NCBI RefSeq assembly: GCF_900450765.1
Contig: NZ_UGGU01000003.1
Location: 1 to 64,000, forward strand
Reading direction: 5' to 3'
DNA: 64,000 nucleotides
Source: Fusobacterium necrogenes
GTDB taxonomy: Bacteria; Fusobacteriota; Fusobacteriia; Fusobacteriales; Fusobacteriaceae
Shown here: piece by piece, positions 27,638 through 37,179 of the stretch
How the letters are laid out: the number at the start of each line of letters is the position of its first letter
Numbering within the stretch: the stretch's first letter is position 1
Program-made: the position numbers and the translations under genes
Notes under the pieces: model-generated
Databases searched by the model: none
The model's input: the letters and a program-made list of their open reading frames with translations, nothing else
What the model was told of the DNA's origin: nothing

Positions 27638-29032
27638 ATGAAACTAAAAAGTTTGATAATTTTTCTTTCTTTGCTTATAATCGGGTGCAGTAATACCCAA
27701 ATAAAAGAGGAAAAATTTGTAACAGTACAAGAGGAGAGAGAATATTTGGAAAAATATGGAAATACTTTATCTTTAGAGGAGACTCTTGAAATAGCAAGAG
27801 AGAGAAATTTAGATTTGAGGATAAAGGAGCTAGAAAGAGAGATAGCTACATTGGATAAAAAGATAGCTTTTGGAAACTTTTTACCATCTATAACCTTAGG
27901 AGGAAGTTATACAAGGTTAGATGATAATATTAACTTAGAGATGGGATTACCTTCAGTATCATTTGGGCCAATACAATTACCATTACCATCATCTTTTGAA
28001 ACTAAACTTATAGATGAGAGCTTTTATACTACAGGTGTAGCTGCACAGATACCTATATTTGTTCCATCTACTTGGTACTTATATAGTGCTAGACAAAAGG
28101 GAGAGGATATCAGTAAATTAGCTGAGAGTTTTGCTAATAAGATGCTACAACTTCAAGTGATGAGTGAGTATTTCTACATACTGGCTTTAGAATCTGAAAA
28201 AGATACCCTTATAAATAATTTGAAATCTTCACAGGAACTAGAGAAGAAGGTAGAAACTTCTTTAAAGGTAGAGGGGGTATTAGAGTGGGAATTACAAAAA
28301 GTACAAGCTCTAGTAGAGAGTCAAAAGATAGCCCTAAATAAAAATGGGAGAGATTTAAAAATAGCAAAGATGAATTTAAAAAGAACTCTTAATCTAAACT
28401 TACAAGAGGATATAAAGTTGGAGAGTATTGAGAGTGTAGAGGTGGAACTACCTACTTTGGAAGATTGTATATATAATGCTCTCAATGGAAATGAGATTTT
28501 ACAGATAACAGAAAAGGGAAAAGAGATAAATGAGGATTTAAAGAAAATTGCTATAACTAATTTTTTACCTAAGATAGTTTTAGGTGGAGGATATATAAAT
28601 AATAGTAACCAGACTTTAGCTGATCCTGATTTTCTTTTTGGAAATGTAAGTGGAGTGATAAGTGTATTCAATGGATTTAAAAATGTCAATGAGTATAAAA
28701 AAGCTGTAAGAAGAGAAAAGATTGGAGAGCTTACTTTAGAAAAGCAGTTTATGACTACTGTATTAGAGGTAACAAAAGCTTATGAAAATGTAAAAACTAC
28801 TCAAGAACTATGGAGGATGGCAAAATTAAACTATGAAGCAGAGATAGGTAAGCTAAATCAGAGAAAAGTGGAGAGAAGAGTAGAGATGATAGGAGACGAG
28901 GAGTATTACAAGGCATTGGCTGAGTATAATGAAGCTCTCAGTCTAAAAGAGAAGGTACAGTATCAATATGAGATGGCTTTAGGAGCACTTAGTATAGCTA
29001 TGGGTAAGGCACCATTTAGAGGAGGAAATTAG
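27638..29032 (+). CDS. TolC-family outer-membrane efflux lipoprotein
   Basis: A 464-residue protein with a lipobox (LLIIGCS, Cys at about residue 17), as in OprM/NodT-type channel proteins. Two OEP repeats are visible. The first runs from about residue 45 (SLEETLEIARERNLDLRI) through strand-rich segments (FLPSITLGGSYTRL) and long helices. The second starts near 265 (LEDCIYNALNGNEILQI) with LPKIVLGGGYINN. It forms the trimeric exit duct of a tripartite pump. It is the first gene of a three-gene operon with four-base spacing to the next gene, and is probably controlled by the upstream TetR protein. Confidence 0.9.
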   Translation: MKLKSLIIFLSLLIIGCSNTQIKEEKFVTVQEEREYLEKYGNTLSLEETLEIARERNLDLRIKELEREIATLDKKIAFGNFLPSITLGGSYTRLDDNINLEMGLPSVSFGPIQLPLPSSFETKLIDESFYTTGVAAQIPIFVPSTWYLYSARQKGEDISKLAESFANKMLQLQVMSEYFYILALESEKDTLINNLKSSQELEKKVETSLKVEGVLEWELQKVQALVESQKIALNKNGRDLKIAKMNLKRTLNLNLQEDIKLESIESVEVELPTLEDCIYNALNGNEILQITEKGKEINEDLKKIAITNFLPKIVLGGGYINNSNQTLADPDFLFGNVSGVISVFNGFKNVNEYKKAVRREKIGELTLEKQFMTTVLEVTKAYENVKTTQELWRMAKLNYEAEIGKLNQRKVERRVEMIGDEEYYKALAEYNEALSLKEKVQYQYEMALGALSIAMGKAPFRGGN

Positions 29033-29036
29033 GGTT

Positions 29037-30152
29037 ATGAAATTAAAAATTATGATATTTATATTAGGAGTTGCACTATTAGGATGTGAAAAAGAGGGAA
29101 AAGAGATAATTAGACCTGTACAGACAGAGGTAGTGTCATCTCTTCCACAAAAGTTGTATTTAGAATATCCAGCTATTGTAATTTCAGAAAATGAAACATT
29201 ACTGTCATTTAGAGTGGCAGGGGCTATTGAAAAAATGGAAGTAGAGATTGGAAGTTTTGTAAAAAAAGGTGATGTGATAGCTAGAATGGATAAAAGAGAT
29301 TATGAAGTTCAGCTGAAAGCTTTTGAAAATAAGAGTAAGGTAGCCAAAAATGCTTATGAATCAGCTAAGGCTGTAGCTGAAAATGCTAGAAAGCAATATC
29401 AAAGAGTGGAAACTCTTTACAAAGAGAAGGCTATTCCTAAGAAAAGTTATGATGAGGCATTAGCTGGAGTAAAATCTGCAAGTGCTGGAGAGTTAGCTAT
29501 GTTATCTCAATATCAAGAAGCTTTACAAGGAGTAGAAAATTGCAAAAACCAATTGAAAGATACAGAGTTGAAAGCTCCTTATGATGGATATATAAGTAAA
29601 AAAATAATGGGAGAGGGAAGTGTTGTAGGGGCTGGAATACCTGTTGTAGCAATATCTTCTGAAAGTAGTAAGCAAGTGAGAATAAATGTATCTGAAAGAG
29701 ATATAAAGGGAATAGAAAGTGGAGTAGGAGAGTTTATTATTGATAATAAGCATTACAAATTACAAGTAGCAGAGGTAGGAAAAGTAATGAGTATAGGAAA
29801 GATGACTTACCCTGTAACTTTTAACTTTATAGGAAATAGTAATGACGTTTTAGTAGATACAATGGGAATGGTAAAATTAGAGAGCGATACTCAGGGAAGA
29901 GATGAGGTAACTATTCCAGTAGAGGCAATCTTTGAGAGAGATGGAAAGAGTAGAGTTTGGGTATACTCAGATGGAAAAGTTGTAAGTAAAGAGGTAGAGA
30001 TGGTAGCTCCATATGATAATGGTAAGATAATCATATCAGGAGTAGAAGTAGGAGAGAAGGTTGTAACTAGAGGGGTACACGAGTTAAGTGAGGAGCAGAA
30101 AGTAAAGGAGTTACAACCATTTACTGAGACAAATGTTGGAAAAATATTATAG
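29037..30152 (+). CDS. RND efflux periplasmic adaptor (membrane fusion lipoprotein)
   Basis: A 371-residue lipoprotein (LLGC, Cys at residue 17). It shows the standard order of membrane fusion proteins: beta-barrel start (about 25-50), first half of the lipoyl domain (FRVAGAIEKMEVEIGSFVKK, GDVIARMD), a helical hairpin (about 90-160), second lipoyl half (LKAPYDGYISKKIMGEGSVV), and C-terminal barrel and membrane-proximal domains to 371. It links the inner-membrane RND pump to the TolC-like duct. It follows the channel gene by 4 bases and precedes the pump gene by 9. Confidence 0.92.
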   Translation: MKLKIMIFILGVALLGCEKEGKEIIRPVQTEVVSSLPQKLYLEYPAIVISENETLLSFRVAGAIEKMEVEIGSFVKKGDVIARMDKRDYEVQLKAFENKSKVAKNAYESAKAVAENARKQYQRVETLYKEKAIPKKSYDEALAGVKSASAGELAMLSQYQEALQGVENCKNQLKDTELKAPYDGYISKKIMGEGSVVGAGIPVVAISSESSKQVRINVSERDIKGIESGVGEFIIDNKHYKLQVAEVGKVMSIGKMTYPVTFNFIGNSNDVLVDTMGMVKLESDTQGRDEVTIPVEAIFERDGKSRVWVYSDGKVVSKEVEMVAPYDNGKIIISGVEVGEKVVTRGVHELSEEQKVKELQPFTETNVGKIL

Positions 30153-30161
30153 GAGGAGAAT

Positions 30162-33100
30162 ATGAAATTTATAGATTACTCGATAAAAAATACAGTAGTT
30201 GTAAGATTTTTAGTTTTTCTCTTGATAATAGGAGGAATATTTTCCTACAACAAACTTGGAAAACTAGAAGACCCAGAATTTAAAATAAAGGAAGCTTTGG
30301 TAATAACTCTTTATCCAGAAGCTGATGCACATACAGTGGAGTTACAGGTAACAGATAAGATAGAGGAGGCAGTGAATAAGTTACCTAACATAGATTATAT
30401 TCAATCAGTATCTAAACCTGGGTATTCAGAAGTAAAGATAAAATTAGATGAGGGTATTCCTGCTGATGAAATAGAACAGTATTGGGATAATTTAAGAAAA
30501 AAAGTAAATGATGCTAAGTTGTCTCTTCCATTGGGGACACTACCATCTATTGTTTTAGATGACTATGGTTCTGTATATGGTATGTTTCTAGCTGTAACTA
30601 GCGATGGGTATACACATTCAGAGCTACAAAAATATACTGAATATATTACAAAGGAGTTAAACTCTATATCAGGAATTACTCAAGTAGCTATTTTTGGAAA
30701 GACAAGTGATGCCATTAATGTAATAATAGATAGAGAAAAGATTAACTCTATGGGGCTTAATACAAAACTTATAGCTACTACTTTACTTAGTGAAAATCTA
30801 ATTTCAGGAGGAGGGGTAGTAGACTATGGAAATCTAAGAGTTCCTATAAGATTTAATAATGATATAAAAAATTTAGATGAGTTAGGAGATTTAATAGTAT
30901 TCTCTAAAAAATTTCCAGATGGAAGTAATCAAATAATTAGATTGAAGGATATAGCCACATTAGAGGAAGGATATGTAGAACCAATTACTCAAAAAATGTA
31001 TTTCAACAATAAGATGGCTATGGGTATATCTCTATCTCCAGAGAAAGGAACAAATGTTGTAAAAACTGGAAAGAAGATAGATAGAAAAATAGAAGAGATA
31101 AAGGAAAAACTTCCAGTGGGGATAAATATAGAGAAGGTATATTATCAACCAGATTTAGTAACTTCTGCAATAGATAATTTTGTAATCAATTTAATACTAT
31201 CAGTAATTACAGTAGTAGGAGTACTACTTTTCACTATGGGTATGAGAAGTGGACTTATAATAGGAAGTGGACTTGTTCTTTCAATTCTAGGAACACTTAT
31301 CTTTATGTATGGAATGAAGATAGATATGCAAAGGGTATCCTTAGGTTCATTTATAATAGCTATGGGAATGTTAGTAGATAACTCCATAGTTATAGTAGAT
31401 GGTGTCCTTGTAAGAAGAAGTAAGGGAATGGCAATGGATGAAGCACTGAAAGAATCTACGTATAAGCCAGCTATTCCACTATTGGGAGCTACTTTAATAG
31501 CAGCTATAGCATTTTTACCAGGGGCAATTATGCCTACATATGTAGGGGAATATGTGAGCTCATCTTTTTGGGTAATAGGAATATCTCTTCTACTTAGCTG
31601 GGTGCTATGTCTTACTCAGACACCAGTATATTGTAAACTCTATCTTGAAGGTGGAAAGGTTCCTGAGGAAAGTGAAAGAGAGAAAAAATTTTATGAGAAA
31701 GCTAAGAAATTTTTAATTGCTCTTTTAAATAGAAGAAAGATTGTACTTACTATATTGATAGGAGCTTTTTTAGGAAGTTGTTTGCTATTTTTAGCTATAC
31801 CTAAAACCTTTTTCCCTGACTCAGATAAAAAGGGATTTACTATTAATATGTGGGCACCAGAGGGAAGTAAGACAGAGATAATAGAGGAAGCTAGTAAAAA
31901 GTTAAAAGATTATCTTTTACAAGATGAGGGAGTGGTAAATATAACTACTACCATAGGGGCTTCTCCATCGAGATATTACACAGCTACTATTCCAGAGATG
32001 CCTAACCCATCTTTTGCTCAGCTTATATTAAATGTAAAAAAAGTAAAAGATGTAGAGAGAGTGGGAGCAAAGGCAGTAGACTTTGCCAATGAAAATATAG
32101 CTGGAGTAACTGTAAGTGTAAAAAAATATCCTAATGGAGTACCAGCACAGTATCCAATAGAGGTAGCTTTTTCAGGACCAGACCCACAAGTACTTAGAGA
32201 TTTGGCTCAAGAGGCTATGGATATAATGAAAACATCTCCAAGAGCTTTAAATGTAAAAAATAACTGGAGAAATAAGTTACTTTCTTGGGAAGCAGACTAT
32301 TCTCAATCAAAGGGAAGAAGAGCTAATATCTCTCCAGTAGATTTGGGAACAGGACTTATGAGAAGTGGAGAGGGAATGCCAATTGGTAAGATAAAACAAG
32401 ATGATAAACAGGTTACTGTTTTATTAAAAGAGAAGGGAAATGAGGAGAAAAACCAATTAACTAATATAGAGCAAACTCCAATTTGGGGATTGAGTTTGGA
32501 GGCACAACCACTATCTTCTGTAACTAATGGAGGAAAATTTGTATTTGAAGAGGGACAGGTATGGAGAAGAGATAGAGTGAGAACTATAACTGTTCAGTGT
32601 GATGTACCAGTGGGAGTGGCAGCTGAAGATGTAAGAAAAGAGTTTAAGGATAGGATAGAAAAGATGGAGTTACCAAAAGGATATAGTATGAAATGGTTAG
32701 GAGAGGCTTATGAGCAGGAAAAAAATAATATAGCAATAGCTATGGCTACACCAGTACCAGCAATACTTATGCTTATAATTTGTGTTTTACTTTTTGCTAA
32801 TATAAAGACTCCTATACTTATAGCGATAACTTTACCATTAGCTATGATAGGAATAGCACCAGGACTTGCTATCACAGGAAAAAGCTTTGGATTTATGTCA
32901 ATAATAGGAGTCTTATCTCTTACAGGAATGATGATAAAAAATGTAATTGTTATGATGGATGAGATTAACTATGAGATAGATGTACTTAAGAAAGATAGAT
33001 TTATAGCTTTAGTAGATTCTGCTGTAAGTAGAATAAGATCAGTAGGATTAGCAGCTCTTACTACAATATTTGGAATGATACCACTACTATGGGATCCGTT

Positions 33101-33212
33101 ATATGGAGATATGGCAGCTACTATAATTTTTGGATTATTTGCTTCAACTATGCTTACGTTATTTATTTTTCCAGTAATTTATGCTACTGTTAATAAGATA
33201 CATCAATTATAA
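30162..33212 (+). CDS. RND-family inner-membrane efflux transporter
   Basis: 1016 residues, the usual length of hydrophobe/amphiphile efflux RND pumps. The first transmembrane helix is at about 13-31. A large porter domain follows. A block of helices around 335-480 includes GMLVDNSIVIVDG with the conserved proton-relay Asp of TM4, and a second porter domain and final helices (about 865-1010) follow. The sequence opens with FIDYSIKNTVVVRF and carries KLEDPEFKIKEALV, as in the AcrB/VexF-like group. With its upstream adaptor and channel it forms a complete tripartite pump driven by the proton or sodium gradient. The substrate cannot be told from sequence. Confidence 0.93.
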   Translation: MKFIDYSIKNTVVVRFLVFLLIIGGIFSYNKLGKLEDPEFKIKEALVITLYPEADAHTVELQVTDKIEEAVNKLPNIDYIQSVSKPGYSEVKIKLDEGIPADEIEQYWDNLRKKVNDAKLSLPLGTLPSIVLDDYGSVYGMFLAVTSDGYTHSELQKYTEYITKELNSISGITQVAIFGKTSDAINVIIDREKINSMGLNTKLIATTLLSENLISGGGVVDYGNLRVPIRFNNDIKNLDELGDLIVFSKKFPDGSNQIIRLKDIATLEEGYVEPITQKMYFNNKMAMGISLSPEKGTNVVKTGKKIDRKIEEIKEKLPVGINIEKVYYQPDLVTSAIDNFVINLILSVITVVGVLLFTMGMRSGLIIGSGLVLSILGTLIFMYGMKIDMQRVSLGSFIIAMGMLVDNSIVIVDGVLVRRSKGMAMDEALKESTYKPAIPLLGATLIAAIAFLPGAIMPTYVGEYVSSSFWVIGISLLLSWVLCLTQTPVYCKLYLEGGKVPEESEREKKFYEKAKKFLIALLNRRKIVLTILIGAFLGSCLLFLAIPKTFFPDSDKKGFTINMWAPEGSKTEIIEEASKKLKDYLLQDEGVVNITTTIGASPSRYYTATIPEMPNPSFAQLILNVKKVKDVERVGAKAVDFANENIAGVTVSVKKYPNGVPAQYPIEVAFSGPDPQVLRDLAQEAMDIMKTSPRALNVKNNWRNKLLSWEADYSQSKGRRANISPVDLGTGLMRSGEGMPIGKIKQDDKQVTVLLKEKGNEEKNQLTNIEQTPIWGLSLEAQPLSSVTNGGKFVFEEGQVWRRDRVRTITVQCDVPVGVAAEDVRKEFKDRIEKMELPKGYSMKWLGEAYEQEKNNIAIAMATPVPAILMLIICVLLFANIKTPILIAITLPLAMIGIAPGLAITGKSFGFMSIIGVLSLTGMMIKNVIVMMDEINYEIDVLKKDRFIALVDSAVSRIRSVGLAALTTIFGMIPLLWDPLYGDMAATIIFGLFASTMLTLFIFPVIYATVNKIHQL

Positions 33213-33261
33213 ACTTTTTTTTTAAAGTAAAAGAAGAATTTAAAGTTTCTTAATCATTGCA

Positions 33262-33290
33262 TTGAAAAAAGATATATTATAGACTATAAT
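33262..33290 (+). promoter_or_regulatory. predicted sigma-70-type promoter
   Basis: TTGAAA and TATAAT are separated by 17 bases, 34 bases before the start of the EEP-fold gene. This gives that gene its own transcription start, apart from the efflux operon. Confidence 0.65.
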
Positions 33291-33323
33291 TAGTTATAAT
33301 ATTTAAAAAAAGAGTGAGGGCAA

Positions 33324-34091
33324 ATGAAATTATTAACTTTTAGTGCAAATAGCATTAAAGAGAAAGAATATGAAAAAAAATTGATATATTTTACTGAGTG
33401 GCTAAGTAAAAATGACTATGATATAGTTGCTATTCAAGAAGCTAATCAAACTATAAATAGCGATTATGTTAACTTTGATGAGTTAGAAAATTATATTCCT
33501 AGCAATGAGCATATAGCAATAAAGAATGATAACTATTTATTGAGAGTTGTTGGAATTTTACAGTTAAGAGGAAAAAATTATTATTGGACTTGGACACCTA
33601 TAAAATTAGGAGAAGGTAAATATGAAATTGGTATAGGAATAATATCGAAACATATACCTAAAGAGATAAAAGAATTTTACCTAACTTCTAGTAAGAGTTA
33701 TACAAACTATAAGGTGAAAAAAGCTATAGGAATAAAGGTGGAGATAGAAGGGGAAGATAGATGGTTTTTTTCAATACAAACTGGTAGTATAGATGATGAA
33801 GAGGAAAAATTTGAAAAACAGATATTAAAGTTAAATAAAGAGTTGGTTTTTATAGATGAAGATATTTATCTTTTAGGAGAGTTTGATGGAAAAATTGAGG
33901 GATATGAAAGAATAAAAGCTTCAGGTTGGAATGATGCAGTAGAACTTTCTGAAAAATTGGAAGAGGTTAAAGTAAAGAATAGCTATATCTTTAAAAATAA
34001 CTCTAAAAAAGTAAAAAAATTAAGAATGATATTTAATGGACAAAATGGAGATGCTATTTCAAAAAATATAGGATTAGAAATGGAAGAGTGA
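33324..34091 (+). CDS. EEP-fold (endonuclease/exonuclease/phosphatase) protein lacking catalytic motifs
   Basis: 255 residues with the overall plan of a DNase I-like EEP protein: N-terminal KLLTF strand, DIVAIQEANQ, IGIGIISKHIP, WFFSIQ, and an LLGEFDG strand near residue 190. The family's key residues are changed. The usual L-N-T-H motif reads F-S-A-N, the H-x-G-W-type loop reads QTGS, the G-D-F-N motif reads GEFD, and the closing S-D-H reads SKN near residue 247. Only the metal-binding Glu of QEANQ is kept. The protein is full length with a good RBS region and promoter, so it is not a decaying gene. I infer a binding or regulatory pseudoenzyme. Possible relatives are bacterial EEP phosphatases of the maltose-6'-phosphate phosphatase type. 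Confidence 0.65.
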   Translation: MKLLTFSANSIKEKEYEKKLIYFTEWLSKNDYDIVAIQEANQTINSDYVNFDELENYIPSNEHIAIKNDNYLLRVVGILQLRGKNYYWTWTPIKLGEGKYEIGIGIISKHIPKEIKEFYLTSSKSYTNYKVKKAIGIKVEIEGEDRWFFSIQTGSIDDEEEKFEKQILKLNKELVFIDEDIYLLGEFDGKIEGYERIKASGWNDAVELSEKLEEVKVKNSYIFKNNSKKVKKLRMIFNGQNGDAISKNIGLEMEE

Positions 34092-34120
34092 TTAGGGTTT
34101 TAAATCCTAATCCTTTTTTT
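34090..34120 (+). terminator. rho-independent terminator
   Basis: GATTAGG pairs with CCTAATC, followed by eight T residues. The stem begins within the stop codon of the EEP-fold gene. Confidence 0.85.
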
Positions 34121-34147
34121 TACAAAGATGGAGATATATGTTATAAT
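34119..34147 (+). promoter_or_regulatory. predicted promoter of the ABC-F gene
   Basis: TTTACA and TATAAT lie 17 bases apart, about 40 bases before the ABC-F start. The -35 begins in the T-tract of the preceding terminator. Confidence 0.7.
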
Positions 34148-34187
34148 GCTAAAGAATGATAAGAACTCTAGGAAAGGAAAATAAAAA

Positions 34188-36104
34188 ATGGCACTTTTAC
34201 AAGTAAATGATTTATATATGGGTTTTTCAGGAGAAACACTATTTAAAAATGTAAGTTTCTCAGTAGATGAAAAGGATAAGATAGGAATAATAGGAATAAA
34301 TGGAGCAGGGAAATCTACTCTAATAAAGATACTTTTAGGACTGGAGTATGATGAGGTAGATCCAGCTACAAATCAGAGAGGAACTATTGCTAAAAAAGGT
34401 GGATTAAAAATAGGATACCTTTCTCAAAATCCAAATTTAAATAAAGAAAATACCGTATTTGAAGAGCTAATGACTGTATTTGATAATCTTAGACAGGACT
34501 ACCATAGAATACAGGAGCTAAATATAATCTTAGCTGAAAATTTAGATGACTTTGACAAGACTATGGAAGAGCTAGGAAAGATTACAGCTAGATATGAGCA
34601 AAATGAGGGATATGCTGTTGAGTATAAGGTTAAACAGATTTTAAACGGACTTAGTTTAGCAGAGAGCCTATGGAATAATAAGGTTGGAGACTTATCTGGA
34701 GGACAGATGTCAAGGGTAGCTCTAGGAAAAATCCTACTTGAAGAGCCAGAGCTTTTAATACTAGACGAGCCAACTAACCACTTGGATTTGAATGCAATAG
34801 AGTGGCTTGAAAAGATGCTAAAGGACTATAAAAAAGCTGTAATGGTAATTTCCCATGACGTATATTTCTTAGATAATGTGGTAAATAGAATTTTTGAGAT
34901 GGAAGGAAAAACTCTTAAAACTTACAATGGAAATTATACAGACTATACTATTCAAAAAGAAGCCTATATTACAGGAGCTGTAAAAGCTTTTGATAAAGAG
35001 CAAGATAAGATAAGAAAGATGGAAGAGTTCATCAGAAGATATAAGGCAGGAGTAAAATCTAAACAGGCTAGAGGAAGAGAAAAGATTTTGAATAGAATGG
35101 AGAAGATGGAAAATCCTGTAATCAGTAGGAAAAATATGAAGTTAAAATTTGAAACTGATTTGACAAGTGTAGATTTAGTATTGAGAATAAAGGATTTATC
35201 TAAATCTTTTGATGGGCAAAAAATATTTTCAAATATAAACTTAGATGTTTATAGAGGGGATAGAATAGGAATAATAGGAAAGAATGGAGTAGGAAAATCT
35301 ACACTATTAAAGATAGTAAACTCACTAGAAACTGCTTCTAGTGGAGAGTTTAAAATAGGAGATAGAGTAAAGATAGGTTACTATGACCAAAACCATCAAG
35401 GATTAAATCTGAATAGAACTATCATAGAGGAACTTATGTATAACTTCACACTGAGTGAGGAGCAAGCAAGAAATATCTGTGGTGGATTTTTATTTAGTGA
35501 AGATGATGTATATAAAGAGATAAAAAGTTTAAGTGGAGGAGAGAAGGCTAGAGTTGCTTTTATGAAACTTATGCTAGAAAAGCCGAATTTTTTAATACTA
35601 GACGAGCCAACTAATCATTTAGATATCTATTCTAGAGAGATATTAGAGGAGGCACTTGAGGATTATACAGGAACTATCTTAGTTGTATCCCACGATAGAA
35701 ATTTCTTAGACTGTGTTGTAAATAGTATCTATGAGATAAAAAAAGATGGAGCTGTTATGTTCAAAGGAGATTATAATAGTTACTTACAACAGAGAGATAA
35801 TATAAAGGCGAAAGATGAGAGCAAGGATAAGGCTGTACTTAGCTATGAGGAGCAAAAGAAAAATAAAAATAGAATCTCATCTCTTGAGAAAAAAATAGTA
35901 AAAGCTGAAGAGACTCTTGCTAAGCTGGAAGAGAAGAAAGCTCTAAAAGAGGAAGAGTATAATGAGGCAGGAAGAGTAAATGACTTAGATAAACTTCTTA
36001 CTATTCAAAAGGAACTAGAAGATTTTGATATGGAGATAATGACAGTGATGGAAGAGTGGGAGAGTTTAGAAGAAGAATTAAAAGATTTAACAAAGAATTT
36101 TTAA
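34188..36104 (+). CDS. ABC-F family ATPase (Uup/EttA-like)
   Basis: 638 residues with two complete ATPase cassettes and no membrane segment. Cassette 1 has Walker A GINGAGKSTL (about residue 36), signature LSGGQMSRVAL and Walker B LLILDEPTNHLD. Cassette 2 has GKNGVGKSTL, LSGGEKARVAF and FLILDEPTNHLD. Between them is the basic linker of ABC-F proteins (RRYKAGVKSKQARGREKIL), which contacts the ribosome P-site tRNA region in studied members. A C-terminal coiled coil (about 565-635) is like that of Uup. ABC-F proteins act on stalled ribosomes, and some give antibiotic resistance; the subfamily here is not certain. It lies next to the str operon with its own promoter. Confidence 0.93.
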   Translation: MALLQVNDLYMGFSGETLFKNVSFSVDEKDKIGIIGINGAGKSTLIKILLGLEYDEVDPATNQRGTIAKKGGLKIGYLSQNPNLNKENTVFEELMTVFDNLRQDYHRIQELNIILAENLDDFDKTMEELGKITARYEQNEGYAVEYKVKQILNGLSLAESLWNNKVGDLSGGQMSRVALGKILLEEPELLILDEPTNHLDLNAIEWLEKMLKDYKKAVMVISHDVYFLDNVVNRIFEMEGKTLKTYNGNYTDYTIQKEAYITGAVKAFDKEQDKIRKMEEFIRRYKAGVKSKQARGREKILNRMEKMENPVISRKNMKLKFETDLTSVDLVLRIKDLSKSFDGQKIFSNINLDVYRGDRIGIIGKNGVGKSTLLKIVNSLETASSGEFKIGDRVKIGYYDQNHQGLNLNRTIIEELMYNFTLSEEQARNICGGFLFSEDDVYKEIKSLSGGEKARVAFMKLMLEKPNFLILDEPTNHLDIYSREILEEALEDYTGTILVVSHDRNFLDCVVNSIYEIKKDGAVMFKGDYNSYLQQRDNIKAKDESKDKAVLSYEEQKKNKNRISSLEKKIVKAEETLAKLEEKKALKEEEYNEAGRVNDLDKLLTIQKELEDFDMEIMTVMEEWESLEEELKDLTKNF

Positions 36105-36180
36105 AAGTATAAAAAATCTTTTTATTTTTCAAATTTTATGATATAATAAGAAGGATTTATAAAATATAGTTATATTTTTA

Positions 36181-36209
36181 TTGACTTTTTGATAATAAAC
36201 CATTATAAT
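36181..36209 (+). promoter_or_regulatory. near-consensus promoter of the str operon
   Basis: TTGACT and TATAAT are separated by exactly 17 bases, leaving a leader of about 45 bases before rpsL. This fits a very strongly expressed ribosomal-protein and elongation-factor operon. Confidence 0.85.
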
Positions 36210-36262
36210 ATCTAAGTTATGTTAATAATTTAAATAAGTAAAAAAATAGGAAGGAGGGTAAA

Positions 36263-36631
36263 ATGCCTACTTTAAGTCAATTAGTAAAAAATGGTAGAGA
36301 TACTCTATCAGAAAAGAAAAAATCACCAGCATTACAAGGAAACCCACAAAGAAGAGGAGTATGTGTAAGAGTTTATACTACTACACCTAAGAAACCTAAC
36401 TCAGCTTTAAGAAAGGTTGCCAGAGTAAGATTAACTAATGGAATCGAAGTTACTTGTTATATTCCTGGAGAAGGACACAACTTACAAGAGCACTCAATCG
36501 TACTTGTAAGAGGAGGAAGAACAAAAGACTTACCAGGGGTTAGATATAAAGTTATAAGAGGAGCTTTAGATACAGCTGGAGTTGCTAAGAGAAAACAATC
36601 AAGATCTAAGTATGGAGCTAAAAAAGCGTAA
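36263..36631 (+). CDS. rpsL: 30S ribosomal protein S12
   Basis: 122 residues, matching the family. The conserved core reads [17 protein letters not shown], followed by [10 protein letters not shown] and [16 protein letters not shown]12 lies at the decoding centre of the small subunit. The KKPNS lysine, where streptomycin resistance changes occur, is present in its usual form. The RBS is AAGGAGGG. It is the first gene of the rpsL-rpsG-fusA-tuf operon, which is conserved across bacteria. Confidence 0.98.
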   Translation: MPTLSQLVKNGRDTLSEKKKSPALQGNPQRRGVCVRVYTTTPKKPNSALRKVARVRLTNGIEVTCYIPGEGHNLQEHSIVLVRGGRTKDLPGVRYKVIRGALDTAGVAKRKQSRSKYGAKKA

Positions 36632-36655
36632 TTATAGGGAGGTGAACAGTTAAAA

Positions 36656-37126
36656 ATGTCAAGAAGAAGAGCGGCAGTAAAAAGAGATGTACTACCTGAT
36701 TCTAGATATTCTGATAAGGTGGTAACTAAAGTTATCAACTCAATCATGTTAGATGGTAAAAAAGCAATAGCGGAGGGAATATTCTATTCAGCTATGGATT
36801 TAATAAAAGAGAAAACTGGTCAAGAGGGGTACGATGTATTTAAACAAGCTTTAGAAAATATCAAACCACAAATCGAAGTTAGATCAAGAAGAATCGGAGG
36901 AGCTACTTATCAAGTACCAGTAGAAGTTAAAGCAGATAGACAACAAACATTAGCTATCAGATGGTTAACTATTTATACAAGACAAAGAAAAGAGTATGGT
37001 ATGATCGAGAAGTTAGCAGCAGAGTTAATCGCAGCATCTAACAACGAGGGAGCTACTATTAAGAAAAAAGAAGATACATATAAAATGGCAGAGGCTAACA
37101 GAGCTTTCGCACACTACAAAATCTAA
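36656..37126 (+). CDS. rpsG: 30S ribosomal protein S7
   Basis: 156 residues, the usual length. It starts MSRRRAA and contains [10 protein letters not shown]-type sequence ([14 protein letters not shown]) and the C-terminal [15 protein letters not shown]7 nucleates assembly of the 30S head by binding the 3' domain of 16S rRNA. It is 24 bases after rpsL, with AGGGAGGTGA as RBS. In many bacteria S7 represses its own operon by binding the rpsL-rpsG region. The gap here is too short to judge that. Confidence 0.98.
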   Translation: MSRRRAAVKRDVLPDSRYSDKVVTKVINSIMLDGKKAIAEGIFYSAMDLIKEKTGQEGYDVFKQALENIKPQIEVRSRRIGGATYQVPVEVKADRQQTLAIRWLTIYTRQRKEYGMIEKLAAELIAASNNEGATIKKKEDTYKMAEANRAFAHYKI

Positions 37127-37179
37127 TTATTCTGTATAGACAAATAATTCGTTTTAAAGAAATCGAGGAGGGAATTTTA

